Shown here in pieces: positions 56,910 to 64,000 of a DNA stretch of 64,000 bases (position 1 is the first letter of the stretch; each line of letters opens with the position of its first letter). Both the position numbers and the translations under genes were made by a program. Source of the stretch: Lapillicoccus jejuensis (GTDB lineage: Bacteria > Actinomycetota > Actinomycetes > Actinomycetales > Dermatophilaceae); NCBI RefSeq assembly GCF_006715055.1, contig NZ_VFMN01000001.1:372001-436000 (forward strand), given 5' to 3'. The notes under the pieces were generated by a model. It made no database searches, was not told the DNA's origin, and saw only the letters and a list, made by a program, of their open reading frames with translations.

Positions 56910-58151
56910 ATGACCACGCCCCACCGCCGCCGCCGCGCCGCCGCCTTCCTCTGCGCGACGGTCGCCGTCGCCGGCCTCGCCCTCGGCGCCTGCAGCGCCT
57001 CCCCGCACCTCGCCCCGGTCGCCGACAAGGCCCCGGCGACCCAGAGCGTCACGGTCCCCGCGACCACGCCGGCGCCCGCCCGCAGCGCCACGACGCCGAC
57101 CACCCCGGCCACCCCGGCCACAACGGGTCCGCGGGCCACGGTCGTCCCGGCGGCGCGCCCGGCGACCCCGGCCGACCCGGCCGGCATCCCCTGGTCCTCG
57201 GTCCGCGCGGGCTGGACGGTCGTCGAGACCGGCCAGTCGCCGAGCAACCCGACCACCGGCCGGCTGCAGCTCGTGTCGCCGTACGGCGCCCGCTACACGC
57301 TGGCGACGCTCCCGTGGGTGGACCTGCAGGACGTCAGCCCCGACGGCCGCCGGCTGCTGGCGACCCGCGACGGCGCGCTGCGCGAGATGGACCTCGTGAG
57401 CCGCGCGTGGCGCACCATCCCGTCCCCGAAGGGCGGCTACGGCTTCCGCTACACCCGGCCCAGCGGGTCGCAGATCATCGCCCGGGTCGGCGTCGGCTCG
57501 GGCCTGCCCTCGTTCATCCGGTTCGACCGCGCCGGTCGCACCACGCTGAGCCTCGACCTCCAGGACGGCGCGTACGCCCCCAGCGGCGACGGTCGATTCC
57601 TGGTCACCGGCTGGTTCCACCAGCCGCTCGTGGTGCGGGACAACGCGACCGGCGCGGTCCTGCGGACGGTGCCCACCCCCGGTGGCTATCACGACTGCGT
57701 CCCGGCGGGCACCTACTCCGCCCCGACCACCGTCGCCGTGCGCTGTGACAAGAACGCACCGAACCAGGCCTACGTCTCCGACGTGTTCCTCCTCGACGCG
57801 AGCACCGGCGGCCTGCGGGCCGTCACCCACGCCACGGGCACCGGCGACGAGACGTACGGCTACGTCGCCGCGCTGGCCACCTCGCAGGGCACCCTCGTCA
57901 TGCGCGGCACGGGCTGCGGCCCCGGCGACACCGGGCTGGTCACCGCGTCCGGTCACCTCGGCACCGCCCTGGTGTGGCCGCAGGCCGTCCAGACCCCGAG
58001 CATCGCGGGCGCCGTCGGCCGCACGGTCTACGCGACCTACACGACCTGCAACGGCGACGACGTCACCCTGCGGGCGCAGGACCTCGTCACGCACCAGGTC
58101 CGCACCCTCGTCACCGCCCCCTTCCTCCAGGCCCGCGTCATCGAGGACTGA
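56910..58151 (+). CDS. lipoprotein, beta-propeller-like (paralog 1)
   Basis: A 413-residue lipoprotein. MTTPHRRRRAAAFLCATVAV AGLALGACSASPH contains the lipobox LGAC. A Thr/Pro-rich linker extends to about 100. The rest has repeated short beta modules: LLATRDGALREMDLVSRAWR, RDNATGAVLRTVPTPGGYHD, DVFLLDASTGGLRAVTHATG and GRTVYATYTTCNGDDVTLRA. This suggests a propeller-like fold. Cys pairs (HDCVP, RCDKN, GTGCGP, TTCNG) are shared with the next gene. ATG at 56910 with GGGAGACC upstream. Function unknown. Confidence 0.68.
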   Translation: MTTPHRRRRAAAFLCATVAVAGLALGACSASPHLAPVADKAPATQSVTVPATTPAPARSATTPTTPATPATTGPRATVVPAARPATPADPAGIPWSSVRAGWTVVETGQSPSNPTTGRLQLVSPYGARYTLATLPWVDLQDVSPDGRRLLATRDGALREMDLVSRAWRTIPSPKGGYGFRYTRPSGSQIIARVGVGSGLPSFIRFDRAGRTTLSLDLQDGAYAPSGDGRFLVTGWFHQPLVVRDNATGAVLRTVPTPGGYHDCVPAGTYSAPTTVAVRCDKNAPNQAYVSDVFLLDASTGGLRAVTHATGTGDETYGYVAALATSQGTLVMRGTGCGPGDTGLVTASGHLGTALVWPQAVQTPSIAGAVGRTVYATYTTCNGDDVTLRAQDLVTHQVRTLVTAPFLQARVIED

Positions 58152-58172
58152 GCGACCCGGGGGCGCCGTACG

Positions 58173-58200
58173 GGCAACTTCCGGGGGCCGGGGGGAGTCA
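58173..58200 (+). promoter_or_regulatory. possible SigE-like promoter of lipoprotein 2
   Basis: GGCAACTT (58173-58180) followed by AGTCAGG about 15-18 bases later, 60 bases before the second lipoprotein gene. It resembles the -35 of both sigma modules; the -10 match is poor. Confidence 0.3.
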
Positions 58201-58262
58201 GGACGGGTGGGAGCAGGCCCCGGCCACGTCCTCATCCCCCGACCCACCTCCCAGGAGCCTCG

Positions 58263-59492
58263 ATGCACCCCGTACGCCGCCGCCTGCTCGCCCTGCTGCC
58301 CGGCGCCTGCGCCGCGCTCCTGCTCGCCGCCTGCGTCACACCGGCGGGCCACGCCACCCCGGCGGGCCACGCCACCCCCGTGGGCCACGCCACCTCGGTG
58401 GCGCCGGTCCCGACGACGGCGCCCGGGGCCGGTCCCGGTGCGGGCGTGCCCGCCGGGGGCACCGACGCCGCCGGCCCGCCGTGGGCGCAGGTGGGTCCGG
58501 GATGGAGCGTGGTCGTGCACACGAGCGTCCCGAGCTCCGGCGCCGACCACGCCGACCCCGTCGGGCCGTTCGCCGTCGACCTGGTCTCGCCGTCGGGGGG
58601 ACGGTGGCGGGTGGGCACCAGCGTCGTGCAGGTCGACCTGCGCGACATCACCAGCGACGGTGCCCACGTCCTCGGCGTGCGGACCGACGCGAATCGGCCC
58701 GAGGTGGTCGAGCTCGACACCCGCACGGGCCGCTGGCGCGACGTCGCCCCCGGCGACGGCCTGACCGACCTGGCCTACACCCGCCCCTCCGGTCGCCAGG
58801 TGTGGGTGGGGCGGACGACCGCGTACCGCTCGGACGGGAGCACGGGTGCCACCACGCTCCTGCGGCTCGACCGCACGGGCGGGGTGACCCTGCGGCTGGA
58901 GGGATCGGACGCCGGCGGCCTCGTCCCCACGGCCGACGGGCTGCTCTTCACCACCGGGGGACCCGACGGCGTCGAGGTGCACGACAACGCGACCGGCGCC
59001 GTCGTGCGCACGGTCGGACTGCCGGCGGGCCACCGCTCCTGCAGCGACGCGCACGCCTGGTCCGGCTCGGTGCTCGCCATGACCTGCACCCTCGACCCGG
59101 CGGACGACAGCACCGACGTGCTCCTGCTCGACGCGTCGACGGGCACCTGGACGCCGCTCACGCACGCCCTCCCCGGGGTGCACGACGGGACCATGGGCTA
59201 CCGGACGGCCTGGCCGGTCCCCGGCGGCGCCCTCGCCGTCGCGCAGGTCGGCTGCGGCGTGGGCCCGAGCGGGCTCCTGGGTCCTGACGGCCGGGTCGGC
59301 CGCTGGCTCGCCTGGCCGGGCGCCGACGCGTCGCCCGACATCGTCGGGGTGGCCGGGTCGACGGCTTACGCGCAGTACGTCGACTGCTCGTCCCCGGCGC
59401 AGCGGCTCGTCGCCCAGGACGTGCGCACGCACCGCGTCACCACGCTCCTGACCGCACCGTGGATGAGCGCCGTCGTGGTCGGGGACCGCTGA
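58263..59492 (+). CDS. lipoprotein, beta-propeller-like (paralog 2)
   Basis: A 409-residue paralog of the upstream lipoprotein. MHPVRRRLLALLPGACAALL LAACVTPAGHATP has lipobox LAAC, then three GHATP-type repeats and a Pro/Ala/Thr linker to about 75. LDTRTGRWRDVAPGDGLTDL, VHDNATGAVVRTVGLPAGHR, DVLLLDASTGTWTPLTHALP and AQYVDCSSPAQRLVAQDVRT match the paralog motif for motif, and the C-terminal LLTAPWMSAVVVGDR matches LVTAPFLQARVIED. Start ATG 58263. Head-to-tail duplication; no family recognised. Confidence 0.68.
   Translation: MHPVRRRLLALLPGACAALLLAACVTPAGHATPAGHATPVGHATSVAPVPTTAPGAGPGAGVPAGGTDAAGPPWAQVGPGWSVVVHTSVPSSGADHADPVGPFAVDLVSPSGGRWRVGTSVVQVDLRDITSDGAHVLGVRTDANRPEVVELDTRTGRWRDVAPGDGLTDLAYTRPSGRQVWVGRTTAYRSDGSTGATTLLRLDRTGGVTLRLEGSDAGGLVPTADGLLFTTGGPDGVEVHDNATGAVVRTVGLPAGHRSCSDAHAWSGSVLAMTCTLDPADDSTDVLLLDASTGTWTPLTHALPGVHDGTMGYRTAWPVPGGALAVAQVGCGVGPSGLLGPDGRVGRWLAWPGADASPDIVGVAGSTAYAQYVDCSSPAQRLVAQDVRTHRVTTLLTAPWMSAVVVGDR
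58337..58395 (+). repeat. three 18-bp repeats in lipoprotein 2
   Basis: Three copies of about GCGGGCCACGCCACCCCG, each encoding GHATPx, directly after the lipidated Cys. Their near-identity suggests recent slippage. They form a flexible tether. Confidence 0.6.
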
Positions 59493-59528
59493 CCGGTGCC
59501 GGCCGCAGGCCCGTGGCACGATGCGGGG

Positions 59529-61034
59529 GTGAGCGAGCAGCAGCAGAAGTCCGAGAACCGCGAGCGCAAGACCACCGACGCCCTGCGGGAGTTCATCAGC
59601 CGCGGGTGGACCCCGCGCCCCGAGGGCACCCCCGACCGGGCGCCCGTCGCCGACTTCGCCGCCGAGCGGCGCGCGCGGCTCGGCGAGGAGTTCGCCGGGG
59701 AGCGGCTCGTCGTCCCGGCCGGCGGGTTCAAGGTGCGCACCAACGACACCGACTACCGCTTCCGGCCGCACACCGCGTTCGCCTGGCTGACCGGCTTCGG
59801 CGGCGACCAGGAGCCGGACGCCGTCCTCGTCCTCGAGCCGCTCGAGGGCGGCGGCCACGAGGCCGTCCTCTACTTCCGTCCGTACGGCGGCCGCGAGGGC
59901 GACGAGTTCTTCTCCGACGCCCGGTACGGCGAGTTCTGGGTCGGCGCCCGCCCGACGCTCGCCGACGTCGAGGCCGAGTACGGCCTCACCGCGCGTCACA
60001 TCGACGAGCTCGCCGACGCGCTGGCCAAGGACGCGGGCACGGTCGTCGTCCGGGTGGTGCGCGACGCGGATGCCGACGTGGCGGCCCTCGTCGACAAGGT
60101 GCGCCAGGAGGCATCCGAGGAGAACACCTCTCAGGAAGAGGAATCGCGGGAGGTCGACCTCGACCACGAGCTGGCGGCCCGCCTCTCGACGCTCCGACTG
60201 GTCAAGGACGCCTTCGAGGTCGAGGAGATGCGCAAGGCCGTCGACGCCACGCAGCTCGGCTTCGACGAGGTCGTCGCGCGGCTGCGCGAGGCGCTGGAGA
60301 AGGAGCGGGGCGAGCGCTGGGTCGAGGGGCTCTTCGCGCTGCACGCGCGTCACGAGGGCAACGGCGTCGGCTACGACTCGATCTGCGCCTCCGGTGACCA
60401 CGCCTCGACACTGCACTGGATCAAGAACACCGGGGCCGTCGAGCCGGGCGTCCTCCTCCTGCTCGACGCCGGCGTGGAGGTCGACTCGCTCTACACCGCC
60501 GACATCACCCGGACGCTCCCGGTCGACGGCACCTTCACCGAGGCCCAGCGCAAGGTGTACGACGCCGTCCTCGAGGCGCAGGAGGCGGCGATGGCCGTCA
60601 TCAAGCCGGGGGTGCCGTTCTCCGCCATCCACGACGCGGCGATCCGCGTCATCGCCGAGACCGTGCACGAGTGGGGTCTGCTGCCCGAGGGCGTCACGCT
60701 CGAGCAGACGCTCGACAAGGAGGAGGGCCAGTTCCACCGGCGCTGGATGGTGCACGGCACCAGCCACCACCTCGGGCTGGACGTCCACGACTGCGCCCTC
60801 GCCACCCGCGCCGACTACATGGAGGCCGACCTGCGGCCCGGGATGATCCTCACCGTCGAGCCCGGCCTGTACTTCAAGGCCGACGACGAGCTGGTCCCCG
60901 AGGAGCTGCGGGGCATCGGCGTGCGGATCGAGGACGACGTCCTCGTGACCGAGGACGGCTACGAGCTGCTCTCGTCCCGCATCCCGCGCACCGCGGACGA
61001 CGTGGAGGCGTGGATCGCCTCGCGCCAGGGCTGA
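59529..61034 (+). CDS. pepP: Xaa-Pro aminopeptidase (PepP, M24B)
   Basis: A 501-residue M24B aminopeptidase P. Metal ligands are visible in order: LLLLDAGVEVDSLYTADITR (two Asp, about 320-335), MVHGTSHHLGLDVHDCALAT (His, about 410), LTVEPGLYFKADDELVPEEL (Glu) and GIGVRIEDDVLVTEDG (Glu, about 465). The N-terminal creatinase-like domain has KVRTNDTDYRFRPHTAFAWL. Removes N-terminal residues preceding Pro. GTG at 59529 gives VSEQQQKSENRE; a longer in-frame start exists 11 codons upstream. Confidence 0.92.
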   Translation: MSEQQQKSENRERKTTDALREFISRGWTPRPEGTPDRAPVADFAAERRARLGEEFAGERLVVPAGGFKVRTNDTDYRFRPHTAFAWLTGFGGDQEPDAVLVLEPLEGGGHEAVLYFRPYGGREGDEFFSDARYGEFWVGARPTLADVEAEYGLTARHIDELADALAKDAGTVVVRVVRDADADVAALVDKVRQEASEENTSQEEESREVDLDHELAARLSTLRLVKDAFEVEEMRKAVDATQLGFDEVVARLREALEKERGERWVEGLFALHARHEGNGVGYDSICASGDHASTLHWIKNTGAVEPGVLLLLDAGVEVDSLYTADITRTLPVDGTFTEAQRKVYDAVLEAQEAAMAVIKPGVPFSAIHDAAIRVIAETVHEWGLLPEGVTLEQTLDKEEGQFHRRWMVHGTSHHLGLDVHDCALATRADYMEADLRPGMILTVEPGLYFKADDELVPEELRGIGVRIEDDVLVTEDGYELLSSRIPRTADDVEAWIASRQG

Positions 61035-61176
61035 TCCGCCACCGTGACCGCGCACCGCTCGACCCGGCCGCCGGGTCGGGCGGTGCCGTCGTGGCAACGG
61101 CCGGCCGCCTCCCACGACCTCGTCGACGACGACGGGCCGGTGGGTGTAGGGCCGGGTCGGGGTCCGCCGAGACCTC

Positions 61177-61204
61177 TTGACCTCGTTTCGAACATGTGTT
61201 CGAA
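61177..61204 (+). promoter_or_regulatory. LexA/SOS box within a promoter
   Basis: CGAACATGTGTTCG (61189-61202) is a perfect match to the actinobacterial/Gram-positive SOS box CGAAC-N4-GTTCG, extended by TT/AA to arms of 7 bp. It lies directly after TTGACC (61177-61182), a good -35, so LexA bound here would block the promoter of the DUF222-HNH gene, whose ATG is 20 bases further. Confidence 0.85.
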
Positions 61205-61223
61205 TAGTTGTCAGGAGGAGCAG

Positions 61224-63302
61224 ATGACGATCACTGCCGCACACCGGTCGCCGACCCCGGCCGCGACGAGCCTGGAGCCCACAGGGACCTACCTCCCGGA
61301 CGACGTCGTCGCGGCCCTCTGCCTGCTCGCCGTCCCCGCGTCCCGCCGCGACGCCCACGCCGCGTCCGTCGAGGCCGTCGCTCAGGACGCCGGCACCAGT
61401 CCCACGGTCACCGGGTCTACCGCGGTCACCGGGTCCACCGCGTCCACCAAGGCCACCAAGGCCACCAAGGCCACCGGCGGAGCGCGGGCGCGTGGCCCTC
61501 GTGATCGCCGCCCCCCGCTCCCCCACGAGTTCGCCCCTCGGACCTGGGAGGTCATCCCCCGCGAGCTGACCGAGGCCGGGTTCACCGTCCTCCTCGACGA
61601 GCTCGCCGGTCGCCCGCCCCGCGAGGAGGCGCGCAGCAAGGTCGCAGCCGAGGAGCTCGCCGTCATCGAGGCGACCGAGCGGGTCCACGCGTGGCTCGAC
61701 CTCATCGCGCTCGGCGCCGTGCGGCGGTTCCGCGAGGCGGTCGGTCACGAGGTCGACCAGGCTGCGGCACGGGTGTTCATGGCCGGCGGCAAGCCGTTCG
61801 ACGAGCAGGCGGAGGGGGACGCCATCGCGGTCGACGAGATCGCCCTCGTCACCGGCCACACGATCTCGGCGACGAGCAGCCGGCTGCGCCTCGCCTGCCT
61901 CGACGACGGCCGGGCGACCGTCGTGCTCGCCCGGCTGGCCGAAGGACGCACGACGCTCGACCGGGCGACCCGCATCCTCGACGCGACGGTCGACCTCCAC
62001 CCCGAGACCGTGCGCATCATCAGCGACCGCGTGCTCGCGCCCATGACCGACGGGAGCCTGGCGCCGCACCGGGTGTTCGTCCGGCGCCTGCACCGGCAGA
62101 TGGTGCTCCACCAGATGGACCGGCGCACCCGGCACGCGAGCGCCCTGCGTCGCCGGACCGCCTTCGGCGAGCTCCACGACGACGGCACCGGCACCCTCAC
62201 CGTCGTCGGCGACGGTCCGCGGGTCACTGCGGCCCTGGACCGGGTCGAGGACATCGCCCGCTCGCTCAAGGCTGGTGGCGACCAGCGTTCGCTGGACGCC
62301 CTCCGCTCGGACGTCACCCTCGATCTGCTCCTCGTCGGCTGGCCGGTCGCGCCGCCCACGCCGGCCCGTCCGACAGGAGCGGCCAGGCGAGACGACCGCC
62401 CCGCTGACGCGCCGGGCCCCGACACCGACATGTCGGGGGCGCCCGACCCCAGGGACACCAACGACACGACCGCCTCGCCCACGGACACCCGCACGCCCGC
62501 CGACGTCGCCACGGACACCCGCACGCCCGCCGACGCCGCCACGGACACCCGCACGCCCGCCGACGCCGCCACGGACACCCGCACGCGCGCCGACGTCGCC
62601 ACGGACACCCGCACGCCCGCCGACGCCGCCACGGATACCCGCACGCCCGCCGACGCCGAGAAGCACGGCGTCGACCAGGACCCAGAGCCGGGTGACCTCG
62701 TCGACCTCGGACCCTGGTGGGCCCTTGCCGTCGCCCCACCCGCGGTGGTCCACGTCGTGGTCTCGCTCACCTCGCTCCTCGGCGTCGAGGACGGCACCGC
62801 CGAGCTACCGGGCCACGGGTTCGTCACCGCCGAGGTCGCCCGCCAGGTCGCCCTGGCGGAGGGCAGCGTGTGGCGTCGCCTCGTCACCGACCCGCTCACG
62901 GGGACCGCGCTCGACCTGTCGACCCAGCGGTACCGCCCGACCCCCGCCATGGCCGAACGCGTCGCCGCCCTCGACGGTCACTGCCGTGCCCCGGGCTGCA
63001 CCGTGCCCGCCGACCGGTGCGACCTCGACCACCTCACGCCCTGGCCACGGGGGGAGACTTCCGTACGCAACCTGCGCGCCACCCACCGCCGGCACCACAA
63101 CCACAAGACCCGTGGTCTGTGGCGCTCCGACGAGCCCGACGACGGCGCCCTCGCCGTGACCGGGAAGGGCGGGTCACGATGGCGGACGGTCGGCGGACGC
63201 GAGTACCTCACGGAGCGTTACCGCTACGAGGACCCCGCGCACCACGAACCCGGCGACGACGAGCGTGCCAGAGTCACCGACATCGAGCCCCCGCCGTTCT
63301 GA
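61224..63302 (+). CDS. DUF222 domain HNH endonuclease (13E12-type)
   Basis: A 692-residue protein. DUF222 occupies about 100-380 (EVIPRELTEAGFTVLLDELA, RVHAWLDLIALGAVRRFREA, VTGHTISATSSRLRLACLDD). A low-complexity insert (about 405-485) contains six copies of a 10-residue repeat. The HNH domain is at the end: GHCRAPGCTVPADRCDLDHL, TPWPRGETSVRNLRATHRRH, HNHKTRGLW, with zinc Cys and the HNH His/Asn. It probably nicks or cuts DNA. AGGAGGAGCAG precedes the ATG. Transcription is expected to be DNA-damage inducible through the SOS box upstream. Members of this family behave as repeated, spreading genes in mycobacteria. Confidence 0.88.
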   Translation: MTITAAHRSPTPAATSLEPTGTYLPDDVVAALCLLAVPASRRDAHAASVEAVAQDAGTSPTVTGSTAVTGSTASTKATKATKATGGARARGPRDRRPPLPHEFAPRTWEVIPRELTEAGFTVLLDELAGRPPREEARSKVAAEELAVIEATERVHAWLDLIALGAVRRFREAVGHEVDQAAARVFMAGGKPFDEQAEGDAIAVDEIALVTGHTISATSSRLRLACLDDGRATVVLARLAEGRTTLDRATRILDATVDLHPETVRIISDRVLAPMTDGSLAPHRVFVRRLHRQMVLHQMDRRTRHASALRRRTAFGELHDDGTGTLTVVGDGPRVTAALDRVEDIARSLKAGGDQRSLDALRSDVTLDLLLVGWPVAPPTPARPTGAARRDDRPADAPGPDTDMSGAPDPRDTNDTTASPTDTRTPADVATDTRTPADAATDTRTPADAATDTRTRADVATDTRTPADAATDTRTPADAEKHGVDQDPEPGDLVDLGPWWALAVAPPAVVHVVVSLTSLLGVEDGTAELPGHGFVTAEVARQVALAEGSVWRRLVTDPLTGTALDLSTQRYRPTPAMAERVAALDGHCRAPGCTVPADRCDLDHLTPWPRGETSVRNLRATHRRHHNHKTRGLWRSDEPDDGALAVTGKGGSRWRTVGGREYLTERYRYEDPAHHEPGDDERARVTDIEPPPF
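62481..62660 (+). repeat. six 30-bp tandem repeats inside the DUF222-HNH gene
   Basis: Units begin every 30 bases from 62481 with ACGGACACCCGCACGCCCGC and encode TDTRTPADxA. Copies differ by one or two bases; the fourth has CGC for CCC and the sixth GATACC. The count is divisible by the codon length, so length changes by slippage keep the frame open. The repeat is a disordered linker between DUF222 and HNH. Confidence 0.9.
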
Positions 63303-63342
63303 GACGTGCGGGCCGCAGGCCCGGCGACCGAGCCCCGGCCGA

Positions 63343-63852
63343 TCAGGTCAGCGTCGGACCGACGACACCCTCACGGGCCAGGATCTCGCGCGCCTGCTGG
63401 GCGACCTTGTGCTCGCAGAGCACCTCGAACCGGCTCGGGACGATCTGGCTGACCGAGCTGAAGTCACGCCGGCCACCGGTGGCCGCGTAGCCGATCGCGC
63501 TCCACACCAGACCGAAGAGGGCACCCACGAGGACCGTCGACAGCACGAGCGCCAGCACGTTGTTCTGGCTGTCGAAGAGGGCGAAGATGAAGCCGACGAA
63601 GAGCCCGAGCCACACGCCGGAGAGCGCACCCGCCGCCAGCACCCGACCCCACGTGAGCCGGCCGGTGATCCGTTCGAGCTGCTTGAGGTCCGTGCCGACG
63701 ATGAGGCAGTTCTGCACCGGGAACTGCGCGTCGGACAGCGTGTCGATGGCCTTCTGCGCGGCGTCGTACGTGTCGAAGGTGCCCAGCGACATCGGGTACT
63801 CCAGCGACAGACGGGCCCGTACGGCGCTGAGGGAGTTCGGCTGGCTGCTCAT
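63343..63852 (-). CDS. general stress protein (YflT/DUF1269-like)
   Basis: A 169-residue protein. The N-terminal YflT-like half has LGTFDTYDAAQKAIDTLSDA and FPVQNCLIVGTDLKQLERI. Two membrane helices follow (AAGALSGVWLGLFVGFIFAL and VLALVLSTVLVGALFGLVWS), and the end is RFEVLCEHKVAQQAREILAR. Conserved in actinobacteria as general stress protein; mechanism unknown. ATG at 63852. Converges on the DUF222-HNH gene. Confidence 0.83.
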   Translation of the reverse strand: MSSQPNSLSAVRARLSLEYPMSLGTFDTYDAAQKAIDTLSDAQFPVQNCLIVGTDLKQLERITGRLTWGRVLAAGALSGVWLGLFVGFIFALFDSQNNVLALVLSTVLVGALFGLVWSAIGYAATGGRRDFSSVSQIVPSRFEVLCEHKVAQQAREILAREGVVGPTLT

Positions 63853-63942
63853 GGTCCCAGTGTCGCAGATGGGCCGCCACCCGGTCCCGGACGGAACGCG
63901 CGTCCCACCGGGGCGCACAGCGGCGGCACCTACGGTGGAACC

Positions 63943-64000
63943 ATGATCTCCGACGAGGAGTACCGGCGGCTGCTGACCTTCCGCACCCGGCTGCGCGAGT
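63943..64000 (+). CDS. MarR-type regulator, N-terminal fragment cut by window edge
   Basis: First 19 codons only: MISDEEYRRLLTFRTRLRE. The pattern D-E-E-Y-R-x-L-L-x-F-R-T-x-L-R is how many actinobacterial MarR-family regulators begin, but too little is present to be sure. Divergent from the general-stress gene, so it might regulate it. Confidence 0.45.
   Translation, partial: MISDEEYRRLLTFRTRLRE

Noticed and set aside
62481-62660. CRISPR array
   Set aside because: The 30-bp units are directly contiguous with no spacers and lie in frame inside a coding sequence; they are a protein repeat.
56835-62753. A 1972-codon open frame on the minus strand
   Set aside because: It runs antisense to the lipoproteins, PepP and the HNH gene, is Arg/Gly/Val-rich without domain structure, and is the usual antisense artefact in GC-rich DNA.

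Overview
The window is about 64 kb of very high-GC DNA packed with genes that overlap by 1-4 bases and often start with GTG. WhiB7, mycoredoxin, AdnA/AdnB, DUF3107, a UPF0182 protein and a PPA1309-type protein together mark an actinomycete. The style of the HNH/DUF222, LGFP and SigE-family proteins suggests Micrococcales, perhaps an Intrasporangiaceae/Dermatophilaceae-like genus; that placement is inference, not shown directly. No plasmid, phage or CRISPR locus is visible.

Left part (1-14.3 kb), variable accessory genes: an M16 protease cut by the edge, type II NADH dehydrogenase, a secreted protein, a GT-C-like membrane protein, and the 3' stump of a branched-chain amino-acid-type binding protein. 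Next come a two-gene operon (YqcI/YcgG heme N-hydroxylase-like protein plus DUF1989 protein), a Tat-exported esterase with a tiny membrane protein, a nitroreductase, a DUF2975-like membrane protein, a MetX-like hydrolase, an LGFP-repeat M15 peptidase, a lipoprotein, an MFS transporter, and initiator tRNA-fMet with its promoter and terminator.

Centre (14.3-49.7 kb), a conserved actinobacterial backbone whose content and order resemble the M. tuberculosis Rv3193c-Rv3213c region as remembered: UPF0182, PPA1309, YlbL-like PDZ/Lon protease, MoaE, DUF2342, NUDIX, YgjP-like protease, DUF5679, an E1/cyclodehydratase-like protein, an AarF kinase, whiB7, uvrD2, mrx1, nudC, adnB, adnA, a RelA/SpoT-type synthetase, an alkyltransferase-like/VOC fusion, moeZ, TetR, DUF3107, a GlsB/YeaQ protein, a MiaE-like ferritin-fold protein, a DEAD-box helicase, an alcohol dehydrogenase and a ParA ATPase. 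Its themes are DNA repair (UvrD2, AdnAB, HhH-GPD, ATL), redox and thiol chemistry (Mrx1, NudC, MoeZ, MoaE) and ribosome-stress or antibiotic response (WhiB7). The whiB7 upstream region is the most informative regulatory element: an AT-rich box beside a -35, a 74-codon upstream ORF, a terminator and a matching antiterminator segment.

Right part (49.7-64 kb), lineage-specific genes: a PHP phosphoesterase and a TMEM175-type channel; two tandem SigE-family sigma factor/membrane-protein modules (the first sigma gene carries two frameshifts); a MaoC dehydratase; a ThrE-type exporter; two tandem paralogous lipoproteins; Xaa-Pro aminopeptidase; a DUF222-HNH gene behind a clear LexA (SOS) box; a general-stress protein; and the first codons of a MarR-type regulator.

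Two protein oddities deserve attention: a RelA/SpoT synthetase with Ser where the catalytic Glu should be, and an APH-fold protein lacking both catalytic aspartates. The octamer GTACGGCG, often inside CGCCGTACGGCG, recurs at least twenty-four times on the top strand and is also common between genes.
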